DNA of 64,000 nucleotides, from assembly GCF_002095475.1 (NCBI RefSeq), contig NZ_MLFR01000013.1, positions 79,846 to 143,845 on the forward strand, read 5' to 3'. The DNA is from Pantoea rwandensis (GTDB taxonomy: Bacteria; Pseudomonadota; Gammaproteobacteria; Enterobacterales; Enterobacteriaceae). Numbering within the stretch: position 1 is the first letter of the stretch; each line of letters opens with the position of its first letter. The notes beneath the pieces are model-generated. The model was given only the letters and a program-made list of their open reading frames with translations. It was not told the origin of the DNA and made no database searches. A program made the position numbers and the translations under genes. Shown here in pieces: positions 8,073 to 17,584 of this stretch.

Positions 8073-8840
8073 ATGCAGCTTAATAGCCAACAGATTCAGG
8101 ATATCAATACGCTGGCCGCCTGGCTGGCGCTTGACCATATGCCCGCTGACGGCACGCTGGAGGTCGATTTAGCGATTCTTGCCGGTCATGCGGTACTGCC
8201 CAATGTGGAGGGTGTGATTGCGCTGGCGAAAAAGTATCAATTGCCACTGTTGATCAGCGGCGGTATCGGCCATTCCACGGTGTTACTGGCGGAGATGATC
8301 GCTAATCATCCGCTCTATCGTCAGATTCTGACTCAAGGCAAAAGCGAGGCAGAGTTGCTGGGCGACATGGCGCGGGTGTTTGCTGCACTGCCAGACGATC
8401 AGTTGCTGATGGAAACCGCCTCACGCAACTGTGGTGAGAATGCCGCCTTCAGCCAAAAACTGCTGGATAAGCAGAAGTGGCAGCCGCAGCACGTGCTGCT
8501 GGTGCAAGATCCGCTGATGCAGCGCCGCACCTGGGAAACGTTCCGCTATCAGTGGCGCGACAGGGCAGATGCACCGGAATTTATCAGCTGGCCAGTGTTC
8601 GTCCCACAAGTAATGATGGATGCGGGCATGCTGCGCATCATCGGTGCACCGCCGCAGGGATTGTGGTCAATGGAGCGTTTTCTGTCACTGCTGATGGGCG
8701 AGATCCAGCGCCTGCGCGACGATGAAAATGGCTACGGCCCGCGCGGCGCAGGGTTCCTCGGGCATGTCGATATCCCGGATGAGGTGGAAGCAGGCTGGCA
8801 GCGATTGATGCTGCTGCCAGGTGTGCAGTCACGGCTTTGA
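8073..8840 (+). CDS. ydcF: YdcF-like DUF218 protein
   Basis: This 255-residue protein belongs to the DUF218 (SanA/YdcF) family with a Rossmann-like fold; E. coli YdcF was found to bind S-adenosylmethionine, but its reaction is unknown. Recognisable parts are DLAILAGHAVLPNVEGVIAL, the glycine-rich LLISGGIGHST, METASRNCGENAAFS and VLLVQDPLMQRRTWETFR. No signal peptide is seen, as in YdcF and unlike SanA. The ATG follows GAGGAGA at good spacing. The last 34 bases of the gene are duplicated downstream as part of a 105-bp tandem repeat. Confidence 0.85.
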   Translation: MQLNSQQIQDINTLAAWLALDHMPADGTLEVDLAILAGHAVLPNVEGVIALAKKYQLPLLISGGIGHSTVLLAEMIANHPLYRQILTQGKSEAELLGDMARVFAALPDDQLLMETASRNCGENAAFSQKLLDKQKWQPQHVLLVQDPLMQRRTWETFRYQWRDRADAPEFISWPVFVPQVMMDAGMLRIIGAPPQGLWSMERFLSLLMGEIQRLRDDENGYGPRGAGFLGHVDIPDEVEAGWQRLMLLPGVQSRL

Positions 8841-9016
8841 ACACCAGGTCACCATAAATGGTGACCCTACAAAACCCGTAGGGTGCGCATTTTGCATATC
8901 TGCCAACGTCCGATGCTGCTGCCACGCGTGCAGTCGCGGCTTTGAACACCAGGTCACCATAAATGGTTACCCTACAAAACCCACACGGTGCGCATTTTGT
9001 ATCTCTGCCCAATCCC
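8807..9016. repeat. 105-bp tandem duplication taking in the ydcF 3' end and a palindrome
   Basis: Copy 1 runs from 8807 to 8911 and copy 2 from 8912 to about 9016, with scattered mismatches. Each copy starts with the last ydcF codons including the stop (GATGCTGCTGCCA ... GGCTTTGA), followed by the palindrome AGGTCACCAT / ATGGTGACC and a GTAGGGTGCGCAT-like element. The second copy has diverged, so the duplication is not recent. Confidence 0.8.
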
Positions 9017-9119
9017 CCCCGTAGTGCGCATTTATGCGCACCTGGCAAAATTCCGCAGAGGTTCAATTGAAGCATTTATGCGCACCCGGCAAAATTCCGC
9101 AGAAGTTCAAATGACGCTT
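9017..9119. repeat. GTGCGCAT palindromes in tandem (about 53-bp period)
   Basis: The element TGCGCATTTATGCGCAC (or close copies) occurs twice, each followed by CTGGCAAAATTCCGCAGA-like sequence, with a period near 53 bp. A third partial palindrome runs into the end of the panE-like gene. These belong to the second GTAG-type repeat family of the window. Confidence 0.65.
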
Positions 9120-10037
9120 TTATGCGCTGCGGTTCTGCAAATACACCTGCAAATTCACATACACCGCATTCAGCAACGGCGTCACCACACCACTGCGCGC
9201 ACCACGCACCAGCAGATCGCCAATCACCTGATCCGCCTCGATATCATAACCCTGGGTTAAATCGCGGTACATCGACGAGGTCATCGCCACCTGCGGATTA
9301 TTCAACGTCTCATAAATTTTTGCCGTCACCGCTGGACGCTCCTGATAACCGTCCGCGCTGAGTACGGACAGCACCTCGGCGAAAATCCCCTGCAACAACG
9401 CTTCACCACCTTGAGAGCGCAACACCTGCTGCGTATTACCCCGCGCAATGCAGCACACCGCACCCAAGGTACTCAGCAGCAACCATTTCTCCCACAGCTC
9501 GCTGATAATGTTGTCGGCAAACACCGTATCAAACTGCGCTATCTTCAATGTCTCATCGACGCGCTGCAGACGCACATCATTGTGACCATCAAGCGCACCG
9601 TAGTAGAGAATATGCAGCGGGGTCATCTGCATGACTTCGCCTTGCTCACCCAACGTCGCATTGATTTTGCACAAGCCGCCAATCACCTTGTCACCAAAGC
9701 GCGCTCGCAGCGTATCGATATGGCGCATGCCGTTGAGGATCGGCATGATCAGCGTCTCTGGCCCTACAGCCGGTGCGATATCTGCAATAGCCTGATCCAG
9801 CCCGAAGCTTTTCACCGTCAGGATAATCAGATCAAACTGGCCTTCGAGCTTGCCGGTTTGCGCCAGCTGCGGCTGAATCACGTCCGTGCCGCCCGGCGTT
9901 TTCAGTACCAACCCCGTTTGCTGTAGCTGTTGAAAGCGGCGCTCGCGCACCAGAAAAGTCACATCACGTCCTGCTTGCGCCAGACGTGCACCGAAATACC
10001 CGCCGGTGGCACCGGCGCCGACAACCAGAATGCGCAT
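9120..10037 (-). CDS. 2-dehydropantoate 2-reductase family protein (PanE/ApbA type)
   Basis: This 305-residue NADPH-dependent oxidoreductase belongs to the ketopantoate reductase family, which makes pantoate for coenzyme A. The N-terminal nucleotide-binding motif is MRILVVGAGATGGYFGARLA. The middle has KSFGLDQA with the catalytic-type Lys and PILNGMRHID with the conserved Asn. The C-terminal helical domain includes SELWEKWLLLSTLGAVCC and TSSMYRDLTQGYDIEADQVIGDL, where the Ser-Met-x-x-D element is typical. The ATG at 10037 starts directly at the Rossmann strand. It is a stand-alone gene; whether it is the main panE or a paralogue cannot be told from this window, so I leave the symbol empty. 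Confidence 0.85.
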   Translation of the reverse strand: MRILVVGAGATGGYFGARLAQAGRDVTFLVRERRFQQLQQTGLVLKTPGGTDVIQPQLAQTGKLEGQFDLIILTVKSFGLDQAIADIAPAVGPETLIMPILNGMRHIDTLRARFGDKVIGGLCKINATLGEQGEVMQMTPLHILYYGALDGHNDVRLQRVDETLKIAQFDTVFADNIISELWEKWLLLSTLGAVCCIARGNTQQVLRSQGGEALLQGIFAEVLSVLSADGYQERPAVTAKIYETLNNPQVAMTSSMYRDLTQGYDIEADQVIGDLLVRGARSGVVTPLLNAVYVNLQVYLQNRSA

Positions 10038-10250
10038 GGTTAAATTTCCCGTTGAGAGTGAAGTCCTTACCATAAATCGCACAACGCAAGCTTGCCAGCC
10101 CGTAAATGCTGAATTCAATGCAAGATTTCCCCGATGGTTAGAAAAGGCTCAAACTGTTCGTATTTACTCGTACAATGGGTCTATGCTGTTGCGCAGCGGC
10201 GGGCAATGGTGCTCGCCTATTTATCCAGTCGAACAGACTAAGGACGCATC

Positions 10251-12350
10251 ATGCCCCGACCCCTACCTATCGAACGTTATCGCAACATCGGCATCTCCGC
10301 GCACATCGATGCCGGTAAAACCACCACAACGGAGCGCATCCTGTTTTACACCGGGATGAGCCACAAGTTGGGTGAAGTGCACGATGGCGCGGCAACCACT
10401 GACTGGATGGCGCAGGAGCAGGAGCGTGGCATTACCATCACCTCGGCGGCAGTGAGCTGTTACTGGCCGGGCATGGATGGCAGTTTTACGCCGCACCGTA
10501 TCAACATTATCGATACTCCCGGACACGTGGATTTCACTATCGAAGTCGAACGCTCGATGCGCGTGTTAGATGGTGCCGTCATGGTGTATGACGCCGTGGG
10601 TGGCGTACAACCGCAGTCAGAAACCGTGTGGCGTCAGGCCAACAAATATCACGTACCGCGCATTGCCTTCGTCAACAAGATGGATCGCCAGGGCGCGGAC
10701 TTCTTCCGTGTGGTGCAGATGATGAAAGATCGCCTGCATGCCAACCCAGTGCCGATTGTGATTCCCATTGGTGCGGAAGAGCACTTCGCGGGCGTGGTGG
10801 ATCTCAACAAGATGCGCGCCATCTATTGGGATGATGCCAGCCAGGGCATGACGTTTAGTTATGCGCCAATCCCTGATGAGCTGCAGGCGCTGGCCGCCGA
10901 ATGGCGTGAGAACATGGTGGCCGCTGCGGCAGAAGCCAGTGAAGCGCTGATGGATCGCTATCTGGAGCAGGGCGACCTGAGCGAAGAAGAGGTGATCGCC
11001 GGATTGCGTCAGCGCACGCTGATTGGCGAGATCCAACCGATGCTGTGCGGTAGTGCTTTTAAAAACAAAGGCGTACAGCGCATGCTTGATGCGGTGATTG
11101 AGCTGATGCCTTCGCCACTGGACGTGCCGCCAGTTTCCGGTGTGAACGAAAAAGGCGAACACGATGAACGCCATGCTGATGACGATGAGCCGTTCTCAGC
11201 GCTGGCCTTCAAACTGATGAGCGATCCCTATGTGGGCCAACTCACCTTCGTGCGTGTCTATTCGGGTGTCTTACGCAAAGGCGACAGCGTGTGGAATGCG
11301 GTGAAAGGGCGCAAGGAGCGCATCGGGCGTATCGTGCAGATGCAGGCAAACGATCGCATCGAAATCGAAGAGATTCGTGCAGGTGATATTGCCGCCTGTG
11401 TCGGTTTAAAAGAGGTGACGACTGGCGAAACGCTGTGCGATCCGAATGCGGTGATCACACTGGAACGTATGGAGTTCCCGGACCCGGTGATTTCGCTATC
11501 GATTGAGCCGAAAACCAAGGCAGATCAGGAGAAAATGGGGCTGGCGTTGCAGCGCTTAGCCGCAGAAGATCCGTCATTCCGCTTGCACACCGATGAAGAG
11601 TCAGGGCAGACGATTATCTCCGGTATGGGTGAGTTGCATCTGGAGATCATCGTTGATCGTATGAAGCGGGAATTCGGTGTGGAAGCCAACATTGGTCGTC
11701 CACAGGTGACCTATCGTGAAACCATTCGTAAGACGGTTCACGATGTGGAAGGCAAGTTTGTGCGCCAGTCGGGCGGTAAAGGGCAGTATGGCCATGTAGT
11801 GCTGACGCTGGAACCGCAGGCAGCAGGTGCAGGATTTTCCTTTGAGGATGCCACCAAAGGCGGCGTGGTGCCGCGCGAGTTTATTCCTTCAGTGGAGAAG
11901 GGGATTCGTGAAGCGCTGAATTCCGGTGTACTGGCCGGTTATCCGGTGGTGGATCTTAAGGCCACACTGACCTTCGGTTCCTATCATGATGTCGACTCCT
12001 CGGAAATGGCCTTCCGCATGGCAGCGATTTTTGGCTTTAAAGCGGCCGCGAAACAAGCCGATCCGGCCATTCTGGAGCCGGTTATGCAGGTGGAAGTGGA
12101 AACGCCTGAGGAGTATGCCGGCAACGTAATGGGCGATCTGTCGTCGCGTCGCGGTTCGCTGCAAGGCATGGACGAGCGCTTTGGTGCACGCATTATTCGC
12201 GCTGAAGTGCCGTTGTCAGAGATGTTTGGCTACGCCACCACGCTGCGATCCATGTCGCAAGGCCGTGCGACCTACAGCATGGAATTTGCGCATTACGCCG
12301 AAGCCCCACGCAATGTGGCCGAGAGCATTATGGCAGCACGCGCGGAGTAA
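10251..12350 (+). CDS. fusA: Elongation factor G (second-copy type)
   Basis: This 699-residue translational GTPase has all EF-G elements: P-loop [15 protein letters not shown], switch [31 protein letters not shown], domain II, and the domain IV/V stretch from [12 protein letters not shown] to [14 protein letters not shown] drives ribosome translocation and ribosome recycling. The usual bacterial fusA lies in the str operon with rpsL, rpsG and tuf, none of which is here. It stands alone, divergent from the panE-like gene and followed by palindromic repeats, so it is probably an additional copy (often named fusA2). TAAGGA precedes the ATG. Confidence 0.92.
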   Translation: MPRPLPIERYRNIGISAHIDAGKTTTTERILFYTGMSHKLGEVHDGAATTDWMAQEQERGITITSAAVSCYWPGMDGSFTPHRINIIDTPGHVDFTIEVERSMRVLDGAVMVYDAVGGVQPQSETVWRQANKYHVPRIAFVNKMDRQGADFFRVVQMMKDRLHANPVPIVIPIGAEEHFAGVVDLNKMRAIYWDDASQGMTFSYAPIPDELQALAAEWRENMVAAAAEASEALMDRYLEQGDLSEEEVIAGLRQRTLIGEIQPMLCGSAFKNKGVQRMLDAVIELMPSPLDVPPVSGVNEKGEHDERHADDDEPFSALAFKLMSDPYVGQLTFVRVYSGVLRKGDSVWNAVKGRKERIGRIVQMQANDRIEIEEIRAGDIAACVGLKEVTTGETLCDPNAVITLERMEFPDPVISLSIEPKTKADQEKMGLALQRLAAEDPSFRLHTDEESGQTIISGMGELHLEIIVDRMKREFGVEANIGRPQVTYRETIRKTVHDVEGKFVRQSGGKGQYGHVVLTLEPQAAGAGFSFEDATKGGVVPREFIPSVEKGIREALNSGVLAGYPVVDLKATLTFGSYHDVDSSEMAFRMAAIFGFKAAAKQADPAILEPVMQVEVETPEEYAGNVMGDLSSRRGSLQGMDERFGARIIRAEVPLSEMFGYATTLRSMSQGRATYSMEFAHYAEAPRNVAESIMAARAE

Positions 12351-12385
12351 TTTTTTGGGCGGCACGGATGCCGTATTAAAATATT

Positions 12386-12446
12386 GCGCGATAAATCGCG
12401 CCGCTACAAATACAAGTTTTATCCGTAGCGGTGCAATTTATTGCGC
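12386..12446. repeat. GTAG palindromic repeat pair (family A)
   Basis: A minus-oriented copy (12386-12407, ending CCGCTAC) and a plus-oriented copy (12425-12446, starting GTAGCGG) face each other. Each is a short imperfect hairpin with the GTAG tetranucleotide at its base. The second copy is followed by a T-run and could also end fusA transcription. Confidence 0.75.
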
Positions 12447-12483
12447 TTTTTTTTCGCCTTTAAATCATTTCATCACATCGATT

Positions 12484-12507
12484 GCCATAATTGTCGTTTT
12501 ACTTTTA
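12484..12507 (+). promoter_or_regulatory. Shared upstream motif, copy 1
   Basis: The core GCCATAATTGTCGTTTTAC is close to sequences at 14350-14373 and 30614-30636. All three lie 50 to 110 bp upstream of uptake or oxidation genes, so a common regulator site or promoter element is plausible. Confidence 0.4.
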
Positions 12508-12595
12508 TTTATCCGGATTTTAATAATTTAGCGGGAATTAAAAACAGGCCGGACTACGGCTATTCAAAATAACACCTGCTATCACCAAGGATAAT

Positions 12596-14209
12596 ATGAA
12601 AAAGAATTCTCTCGCTTTAGCGCTGGGCATTAGCCTGCTGGGAAGCGCATTCAGCGTTATTGCCGCCGATAAACCGGTCAGCGGCGGCAGCCTGACGGTG
12701 GGCGTGGAAACTGAACCCACTACGTTTAACCCGCAACTCAACGGGCAGGATAAAGCCGAAATCACCTTGCGTAACTTCTGGGAATCGTTGCTGGCGCGCC
12801 GTCCTGATGGCAGTTTTGTGCCCTGGCTGGCCGAGAGTTATCAGGCCAGCGAGGATGGCAAAACCTTCCGCTTTACGCTGCGCCGCGATGTGACCTTCTC
12901 CAACGGAGAAAAGTTGGATGCGAACGCGGTAGCAGAAAACTTCCGCCAAACCCAAGTGGCACAATACTGCGCCGGCACCAGTCTGTGCCTGATGGGATCG
13001 CATATCGACAAGATTGAAACGCCAGACGATCACACCGTGGTGATCACGCTGAAAGAGGTTTATTCGCCGTTCCTCTCTTTCGCCGCCGGGCTGCAAATCC
13101 TGTCTCCCTCCAGTTGGAAATCGTCGCAGCTGAAATCCGGCGGTCCAGAGATTGCGGGCACCGGGCCGTTTATTTTGCAAAGCTACGAGAAGGGCCAGCA
13201 GGTCACTTACGTCAAAAACCCGAAATACAATTGGGCACCCGCCACCGCGACGCATCAAGGTCCGGCGTATCTCGATCGCGTGACCTATCGCTTCTTGCCG
13301 GAATCGTCGGTGCGAACCGGCGCCTTACTCTCTGGCCAGGTGGATGCCATTGAGGGGATCTCCGGTAACGATGCCGGTGAATTCAAGGACAACAGCGATT
13401 TTACCTACCAACACGCGCTGAATACCGGCACGCCTTACTCGCTGTTCCTCAACGTCGAATACGGCCCGACGCATGATGTCAAAGTGCGCCAGGCGCTGCT
13501 GCAAGGGCTGGAGATCGACCCGCTGCTGAAGTCGGTATATCGCGGTGAACGCACGCGTGCGTGGGGCATTACCTCACCGATTGATCCGCTCTACAACAAC
13601 GAGCTGGAAGGGAAATACGGTAATAACCCGGAAGCCGCTAACAAGTTGCTGGATGAGGCAGGTTGGCAAACCCGCGACAGCGAAGGCTTCCGCACTAAAA
13701 ATGGCGAGCGCCTGCGCATTGAGCTGATTCAGGCCCAAGCCACAGTGCGTGACCAGCGTGACGTCTTGCTGCAAGCCATTCAGGCACAGGCGCGCCAGCG
13801 TTTGGGCATCGATCTTAAGCTCAACTATGTGGATTCCGGCACCTATGCGGACGTACGCAAGAGCGGCAAGTTCGGCACCATTGCTAACTCCAACACCCCG
13901 ACCGATGGCGTGGATATTGAAAACCACTACCGGCCGATCGCGCAAGGTGGCGCGATTAACTACAGCCGCGTCAATGATGCCAATATCAATGCATTGCTGG
14001 ATAAAGCCGCCGCCACATTGGATTTGAAACAGCGCCGCCAGTTCTACACTGAGTTGCAACAGCGTGCACTGCCGCAGTTAGCGTTGGCCGTTCCACTGTA
14101 TGAGCCGGAAGATCAGCTCGCCACCGCCAGCTATGTGCACGGTTACGGATTCCGCAGTTACAAGCAGATGCCGGAGAGCGTTTACGACGTGTGGCTGAGC
14201 CAACATTAA
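12596..14209 (+). CDS. ABC transporter periplasmic binding protein, oligopeptide type (SBP family 5)
   Basis: This 537-residue protein is an extracytoplasmic solute-binding protein of family 5 (DppA/OppA/GsiB type). A signal peptide (MKKNSLALALGISLLGSAFS, cleaved near SVIAA) is followed by VGVETEPTTFNPQLNGQ, the family's GLxxxPxxLNP-like element, and by FRFTLRRDVTFSNGEKLDANAV. It has no lipobox. The only transporter subunits nearby are the permeases and ATPase at 16592-20015, so it probably feeds that importer together with, or in place of, the frameshifted paralogue at 14966. The ligand is unknown; a modified peptide or amino acid would suit the neighbouring GNAT and flavin monooxygenase genes. 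Confidence 0.9.
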   Translation: MKKNSLALALGISLLGSAFSVIAADKPVSGGSLTVGVETEPTTFNPQLNGQDKAEITLRNFWESLLARRPDGSFVPWLAESYQASEDGKTFRFTLRRDVTFSNGEKLDANAVAENFRQTQVAQYCAGTSLCLMGSHIDKIETPDDHTVVITLKEVYSPFLSFAAGLQILSPSSWKSSQLKSGGPEIAGTGPFILQSYEKGQQVTYVKNPKYNWAPATATHQGPAYLDRVTYRFLPESSVRTGALLSGQVDAIEGISGNDAGEFKDNSDFTYQHALNTGTPYSLFLNVEYGPTHDVKVRQALLQGLEIDPLLKSVYRGERTRAWGITSPIDPLYNNELEGKYGNNPEAANKLLDEAGWQTRDSEGFRTKNGERLRIELIQAQATVRDQRDVLLQAIQAQARQRLGIDLKLNYVDSGTYADVRKSGKFGTIANSNTPTDGVDIENHYRPIAQGGAINYSRVNDANINALLDKAAATLDLKQRRQFYTELQQRALPQLALAVPLYEPEDQLATASYVHGYGFRSYKQMPESVYDVWLSQH

Positions 14210-14225
14210 TTAATCATACCTAATC

Positions 14226-14299
14226 GTAGCGGCGCAATTTATCGCGCATATCTCCAGCAAGTTTATTGCTAATGGATGCGCAATAAATTGCGCCGCTAC
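14226..14299. repeat. GTAG palindromic repeat pair (family A)
   Basis: The plus-oriented copy is 14226-14247 (GTAGCGGCGCAATTT...) and the minus-oriented copy is 14278-14299 (...TTGCGCCGCTAC). The pair is nearly a perfect large inverted repeat and lies just after the binding-protein stop. Confidence 0.8.
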
Positions 14300-14349
14300 G
14301 CTGTGTCAGGGAATAATGGTTTCTTATTGCTACAATTAACAAATCCATT

Positions 14350-14373
14350 GCCACTATTCTCGTTTTACTTTAA
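14350..14373 (+). promoter_or_regulatory. Shared upstream motif, copy 2
   Basis: GCCACTATTCTCGTTTTAC matches the copy at 12484 in most positions, and AATAATT follows in both. It lies about 50 bp upstream of the GNAT gene and suggests that gene and its followers have their own promoter. Confidence 0.4.
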
Positions 14374-14422
14374 TTCCCGCTATTTCAATAATTCCCTGAA
14401 GATAAATTCAGGAAGTCCGAAT

Positions 14423-14938
14423 ATGAGCCAATCCATTCAGGTCGCCACCGCCGACGACGCCGAAGAAATATTTGCCTTACTACAACGTGCCTATGCCTCG
14501 CTGGTGGCGCTGGATGTGCACTTCACTATTTCACAGGGCAACGTCGAGCAGGTTCGTCGTGTCATTGAGCAGGAAACGGTGTTGGTGCTGCGTAAGTGGA
14601 AGCGCGCCGTTGCGACGGTCACGGTGCGTTTTCCATGGCAGCAGGAGACGGATGCGCCCTCATCGCTGCCGTTTATCCACTGGTTTGCCGTGGACCCCGA
14701 TTTCAAAGGGCAAGGCTATGGCCGTGAAATCATCAGCTACGCCGAAGACACACTGCTGAAGCAAACGCTCAAAGCGCCGGGAGTTTATCTGGCGACGGCC
14801 ACCAAACATCCCTGGCTGAGTGAGTTGTATCTGCGTCGTGGTTATCAGCCGTTTTATCATCGTACTAATGCGTTGGGCGAAGCGCTGGTGTTCCTGAAAA
14901 AGGAATTCCACCCGCAGCCCATCGCCAAAATCGCCTGA
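14423..14938 (+). CDS. GNAT family N-acetyltransferase
   Basis: This is a 171-residue GNAT acetyltransferase. The acetyl-CoA binding motif A is visible as WFAVDPDFKGQGYGREIISYAE, and the later YLATATKHPWLSELYLRRGYQP gives the C-terminal strand and tyrosine region. The ATG at 14423 is preceded by AGGAAG; a longer frame from 14276 runs through the palindromes and is unlikely. It is followed at once by a binding protein, permeases, ATPase and an NtaA-type monooxygenase. In Bacillus S-alkyl-cysteine salvage operons, a GNAT enzyme N-acetylates the amino acid before a flavin monooxygenase cleaves it. That role is inferred from context only. Confidence 0.85.
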   Translation: MSQSIQVATADDAEEIFALLQRAYASLVALDVHFTISQGNVEQVRRVIEQETVLVLRKWKRAVATVTVRFPWQQETDAPSSLPFIHWFAVDPDFKGQGYGREIISYAEDTLLKQTLKAPGVYLATATKHPWLSELYLRRGYQPFYHRTNALGEALVFLKKEFHPQPIAKIA

Positions 14939-14965
14939 TTCACACCAAAAAACAACAGGGACATT

Positions 14966-16578
14966 ATGAAAGCGAATTCAATCACGCTGGCGCTAGGACT
15001 GGCGTGCCTGCTGAGCAGCATAACCAGCTTGGCGGCAGAACAACCGCGCATCGGCGGTTCACTCACTTATGGCGTGGAAACGGAACCGGCACCGTTAAAC
15101 CCGCAGTTAAATGGGCAGTCAAAAGCGGAAGTCACGCTGCGTAATGTGTGGGAATCACTGCTGGCGCGCCGTACCGATGGCAGTTTTGTGCCTTGGCTGG
15201 CAACAGGATACGAAGTCAGCCCGGACGCGAAAACCTATCGATTCACGCTGCGGCGTGATGTCACGTTTTCAAACGGTGAAAAATTGGATGCTAACGCGGT
15301 AGCGGAGAATTTTCGTCATGTTCAGGACCCAAAATATTGCGCCGGTACCAGCATCTGCGCACTGAGCGCCCGTATTGCCAGCGTCGAAACGCCCGACAAT
15401 GACACGGTGCTAATCACCCTAAAACAGGGTTATGCGCCATTTCTCTCTTTTGCCGCGAAGTTACAGATTCTGGCTCCTGCCAGTTGGAACGATCCGCAGC
15501 TTAAAGCCGGTGGCAAATCGATCGCCGGAACCGGGCCGTTTATCATCGAAAGCTACGAAAAGGGCCAGCAGCTGACACTGGTGCGCAATCCCCATTACAA
15601 CTGGGCACCGGCGACGGCACATCACCAAGGGCCCGCTTATCTGGAGCGGGTGACCTATCGTTTTCTGCCGGAATCATCGGTGCGCACCGGTGCACTGCTC
15701 TCCGGTCAATTGGATGTGATTGAAGGTATCTCGGGCAATGATGCCAGCGAGTTTAAAGACAGCGCGGATTTCACCTACCAGCACGCCCTCAACACCGGTA
15801 CACCCTATTCGTTATTTCTCAATGTGGACTATGGCCCTACGCAGGATGTGAAGGTGCGCCAGGCGCTGCTACAAGGGTTGGATATCGATCCGTTGCTGAA
15901 GTCGGTGTATCGCGGTGAGCGTACCCGTGCGTGGGGCATCACCTCACCCGTGGATCCGCTCTACAACAACGATTTGGAAGGGCAGTACGGCAACAACCCG
16001 ACGGCGGCAAATAAACTGCTCGATGAAGCGGGATGGCAAACCCGTGATAGTGACGGTTTCCGCACCAAAGCGGGCCAGCGCCTGAGTATCGAAGTGATTC
16101 AGGCACAGGCCACAGTGCGCGATCAGCGTGATGTATTGTTACAGGCGATTCAGGCTCAGGCACGGCAACGTCTTGGCGTCGAAATCAAACTGCGTTATGT
16201 CGATTCCGGCACCTATGCGAGGTGCGTAACAGCGGCCACTTTGGTTCGATCGCCAACTCGAATACTGAAACCGATGGCATTGATATCGAAAACCATTACC
16301 GTCCAGTCAAGGCCGGCGGGGCGATCAACTACAGCCGGGTAAATAGTCCTGAAATCAATGGCTGGCTCGATCAGGCCGCCGCCACCTTGGATATCAACCA
16401 ACGCCGCAAATTCTACAGCCAGCTGCAGCACTACGCACTGGCGCAGCAGGCATTAGCGATTCCGTTATATGAACCGGAAGACCAGATTGCGGCAGCCCGC
16501 TATGTGCACGGTGCAGGCTTCCGCAGCTACAAGCAGATGCCGGAGAACGCGTACGACATCTGGCTCAGCGACCATTAA
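14966..16578 (+). pseudogene. Oligopeptide-type binding protein paralogue with a one-base deletion
   Basis: This is a close paralogue of the protein at 12596, sharing long identical blocks such as RVTYRFLPESSVRTGALLSG and QALLQGL. The frame is open until codon GCG at 16217-16219, then continues in another frame from 16222 to the stop at 16578, where NYSRVNSPEINGWLDQAAAT and the C-terminal block match the paralogue. The span is 1613 bases against 1614 for the paralogue, so exactly one base is missing (expected GCG-GAx-GTG, observed GCG-AG-GTG). Without repair the product would lose its last 120 residues or so and be inactive. A signal peptide ending near SLAAE is present. It starts the permease/ATPase operon with only 13 bases to the next gene. 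Confidence 0.88.
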
Positions 16579-16591
16579 TCAGGAGGCGAAG

Positions 16592-17584
16592 ATGAGTCTG
16601 GAAAGCATCGTAACCCGCGCACCGCGACCGCGTAAGCCAGCCCTCTGGCGTGGTGAACTGTCGCGTCGCATTATGGGCCGCTTGCTGGGAGGTGTGCTGG
16701 TGCTGTGGGCCGCCGTCTCACTGGCCTTCCTCGGTGTGCACTTAGCCCCCGGCGATATCGTCAGTTTGCTGATTGGTGAGCAGGTACGCACTCCGGCGAT
16801 TGAAGCGGCGATTCGTGCCGAATGGGGGCTGAACGAACCGCTGTGGTGGCAGTATCTGCACTACCTGTGGCGAGTGCTGCACGGCGATTTTGGTCGTTCC
16901 TATATGCTCAACACTGAGGTGAGCCATCTGCTGTCGACCCAGCTGTGGCCGACTCTCAAGCTCACGCTGGCAGCACTGCTGGTGAGCATTATTTTCGCCG
17001 TAGCCGTTGCTGTGGGAACGGCACATCGTCGCATTGGGCGCCATGTTGCCAACAGCGTTGAGCTGTTGCTGGCGTCCACGCCTTCATTCTGGATGGGCAT
17101 CGTGTTGCTGTTTATTTTCAGCTTCACGCTGCGTTGGTTCCCGGTGGCGGGCGATCGATCGTTATCTTCTCTGGTGTTGCCCGCGCTGGCGCTGGGCCTG
17201 GCGCAAGGGGCGGTAATGGCACAGTTGCTGCGCCGTGAGCTGGAGCGTGCGCTGGACGCTCCGTTCACACTGACACTGCGCGCTTGGGGTGTCGGGGAAA
17301 CCACCATACGTTTGCGCCACGCGCTGCGGCATGCCGCGTTACCGGCAGTGACCTTAACCGGCTGGCTGGTGGGGGGCTTACTGAGCGGCGCGGTGATCAC
17401 GGAGCAGGTGTTTGGTCGCCCTGGCCTCGGCAAGCTGACCGTTGATGCCGTCTTAGCCAAGGACCTTCCGGTGGTGCTGGCGGTGGCGATTCTCTCGGCG
17501 CTGATCTACGTGGTGATGAGTACGCTGGTCGATATCCTGTCACTGTGGATCGACCCGCGTCTGCGTGGGGAGAGCAAATCATGA
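16592..17584 (+). CDS. ABC transporter permease, DppB/GsiC type
   Basis: This 330-residue inner membrane permease has the BPD_transp_1 domain. After a basic N-terminus (SRRIMGRLLGG) come about six membrane segments. The EAA coupling loop is in LRAWGVGETTIRLRHALRHAALPA. The C-terminal part (AVITEQVFGRPGLGKLTVDAV) is typical of DppB-type subunits. The ATG at 16592 lies behind AGGAGG; the longer frame from 16469 overlaps the previous gene in another frame. Its TGA overlaps the next ATG (ATGA), so it is translationally coupled in a binding protein / permease / permease / ATPase / monooxygenase operon. Confidence 0.92.
   Translation: MSLESIVTRAPRPRKPALWRGELSRRIMGRLLGGVLVLWAAVSLAFLGVHLAPGDIVSLLIGEQVRTPAIEAAIRAEWGLNEPLWWQYLHYLWRVLHGDFGRSYMLNTEVSHLLSTQLWPTLKLTLAALLVSIIFAVAVAVGTAHRRIGRHVANSVELLLASTPSFWMGIVLLFIFSFTLRWFPVAGDRSLSSLVLPALALGLAQGAVMAQLLRRELERALDAPFTLTLRAWGVGETTIRLRHALRHAALPAVTLTGWLVGGLLSGAVITEQVFGRPGLGKLTVDAVLAKDLPVVLAVAILSALIYVVMSTLVDILSLWIDPRLRGESKS

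Larger units (their letters stand above)
12351..12595. promoter_or_regulatory. Intergenic region with palindromes and promoter-type sequence
   Basis: The left part holds a convergent pair of GTAG palindromes (12386-12446). The right part contains the motif GCCATAATTGTCGTTTTACT starting at 12484, shared with the region upstream of the GNAT gene at 14423. TTTACT followed 17 bases later by TAATAA is a possible weak promoter for the binding-protein gene. Confidence 0.5.

Noticed and set aside
8638..9260. Open frames through the ydcF-panE gap on both strands
   Set aside because: They arise from the 105-bp tandem duplication and palindromes; the translated repeats have no protein character.
10038..10250. 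Specific promoter for the EF-G gene in the divergent gap
   Set aside because: TACAAT-like hexamers are present but no -35 at good spacing could be defended.
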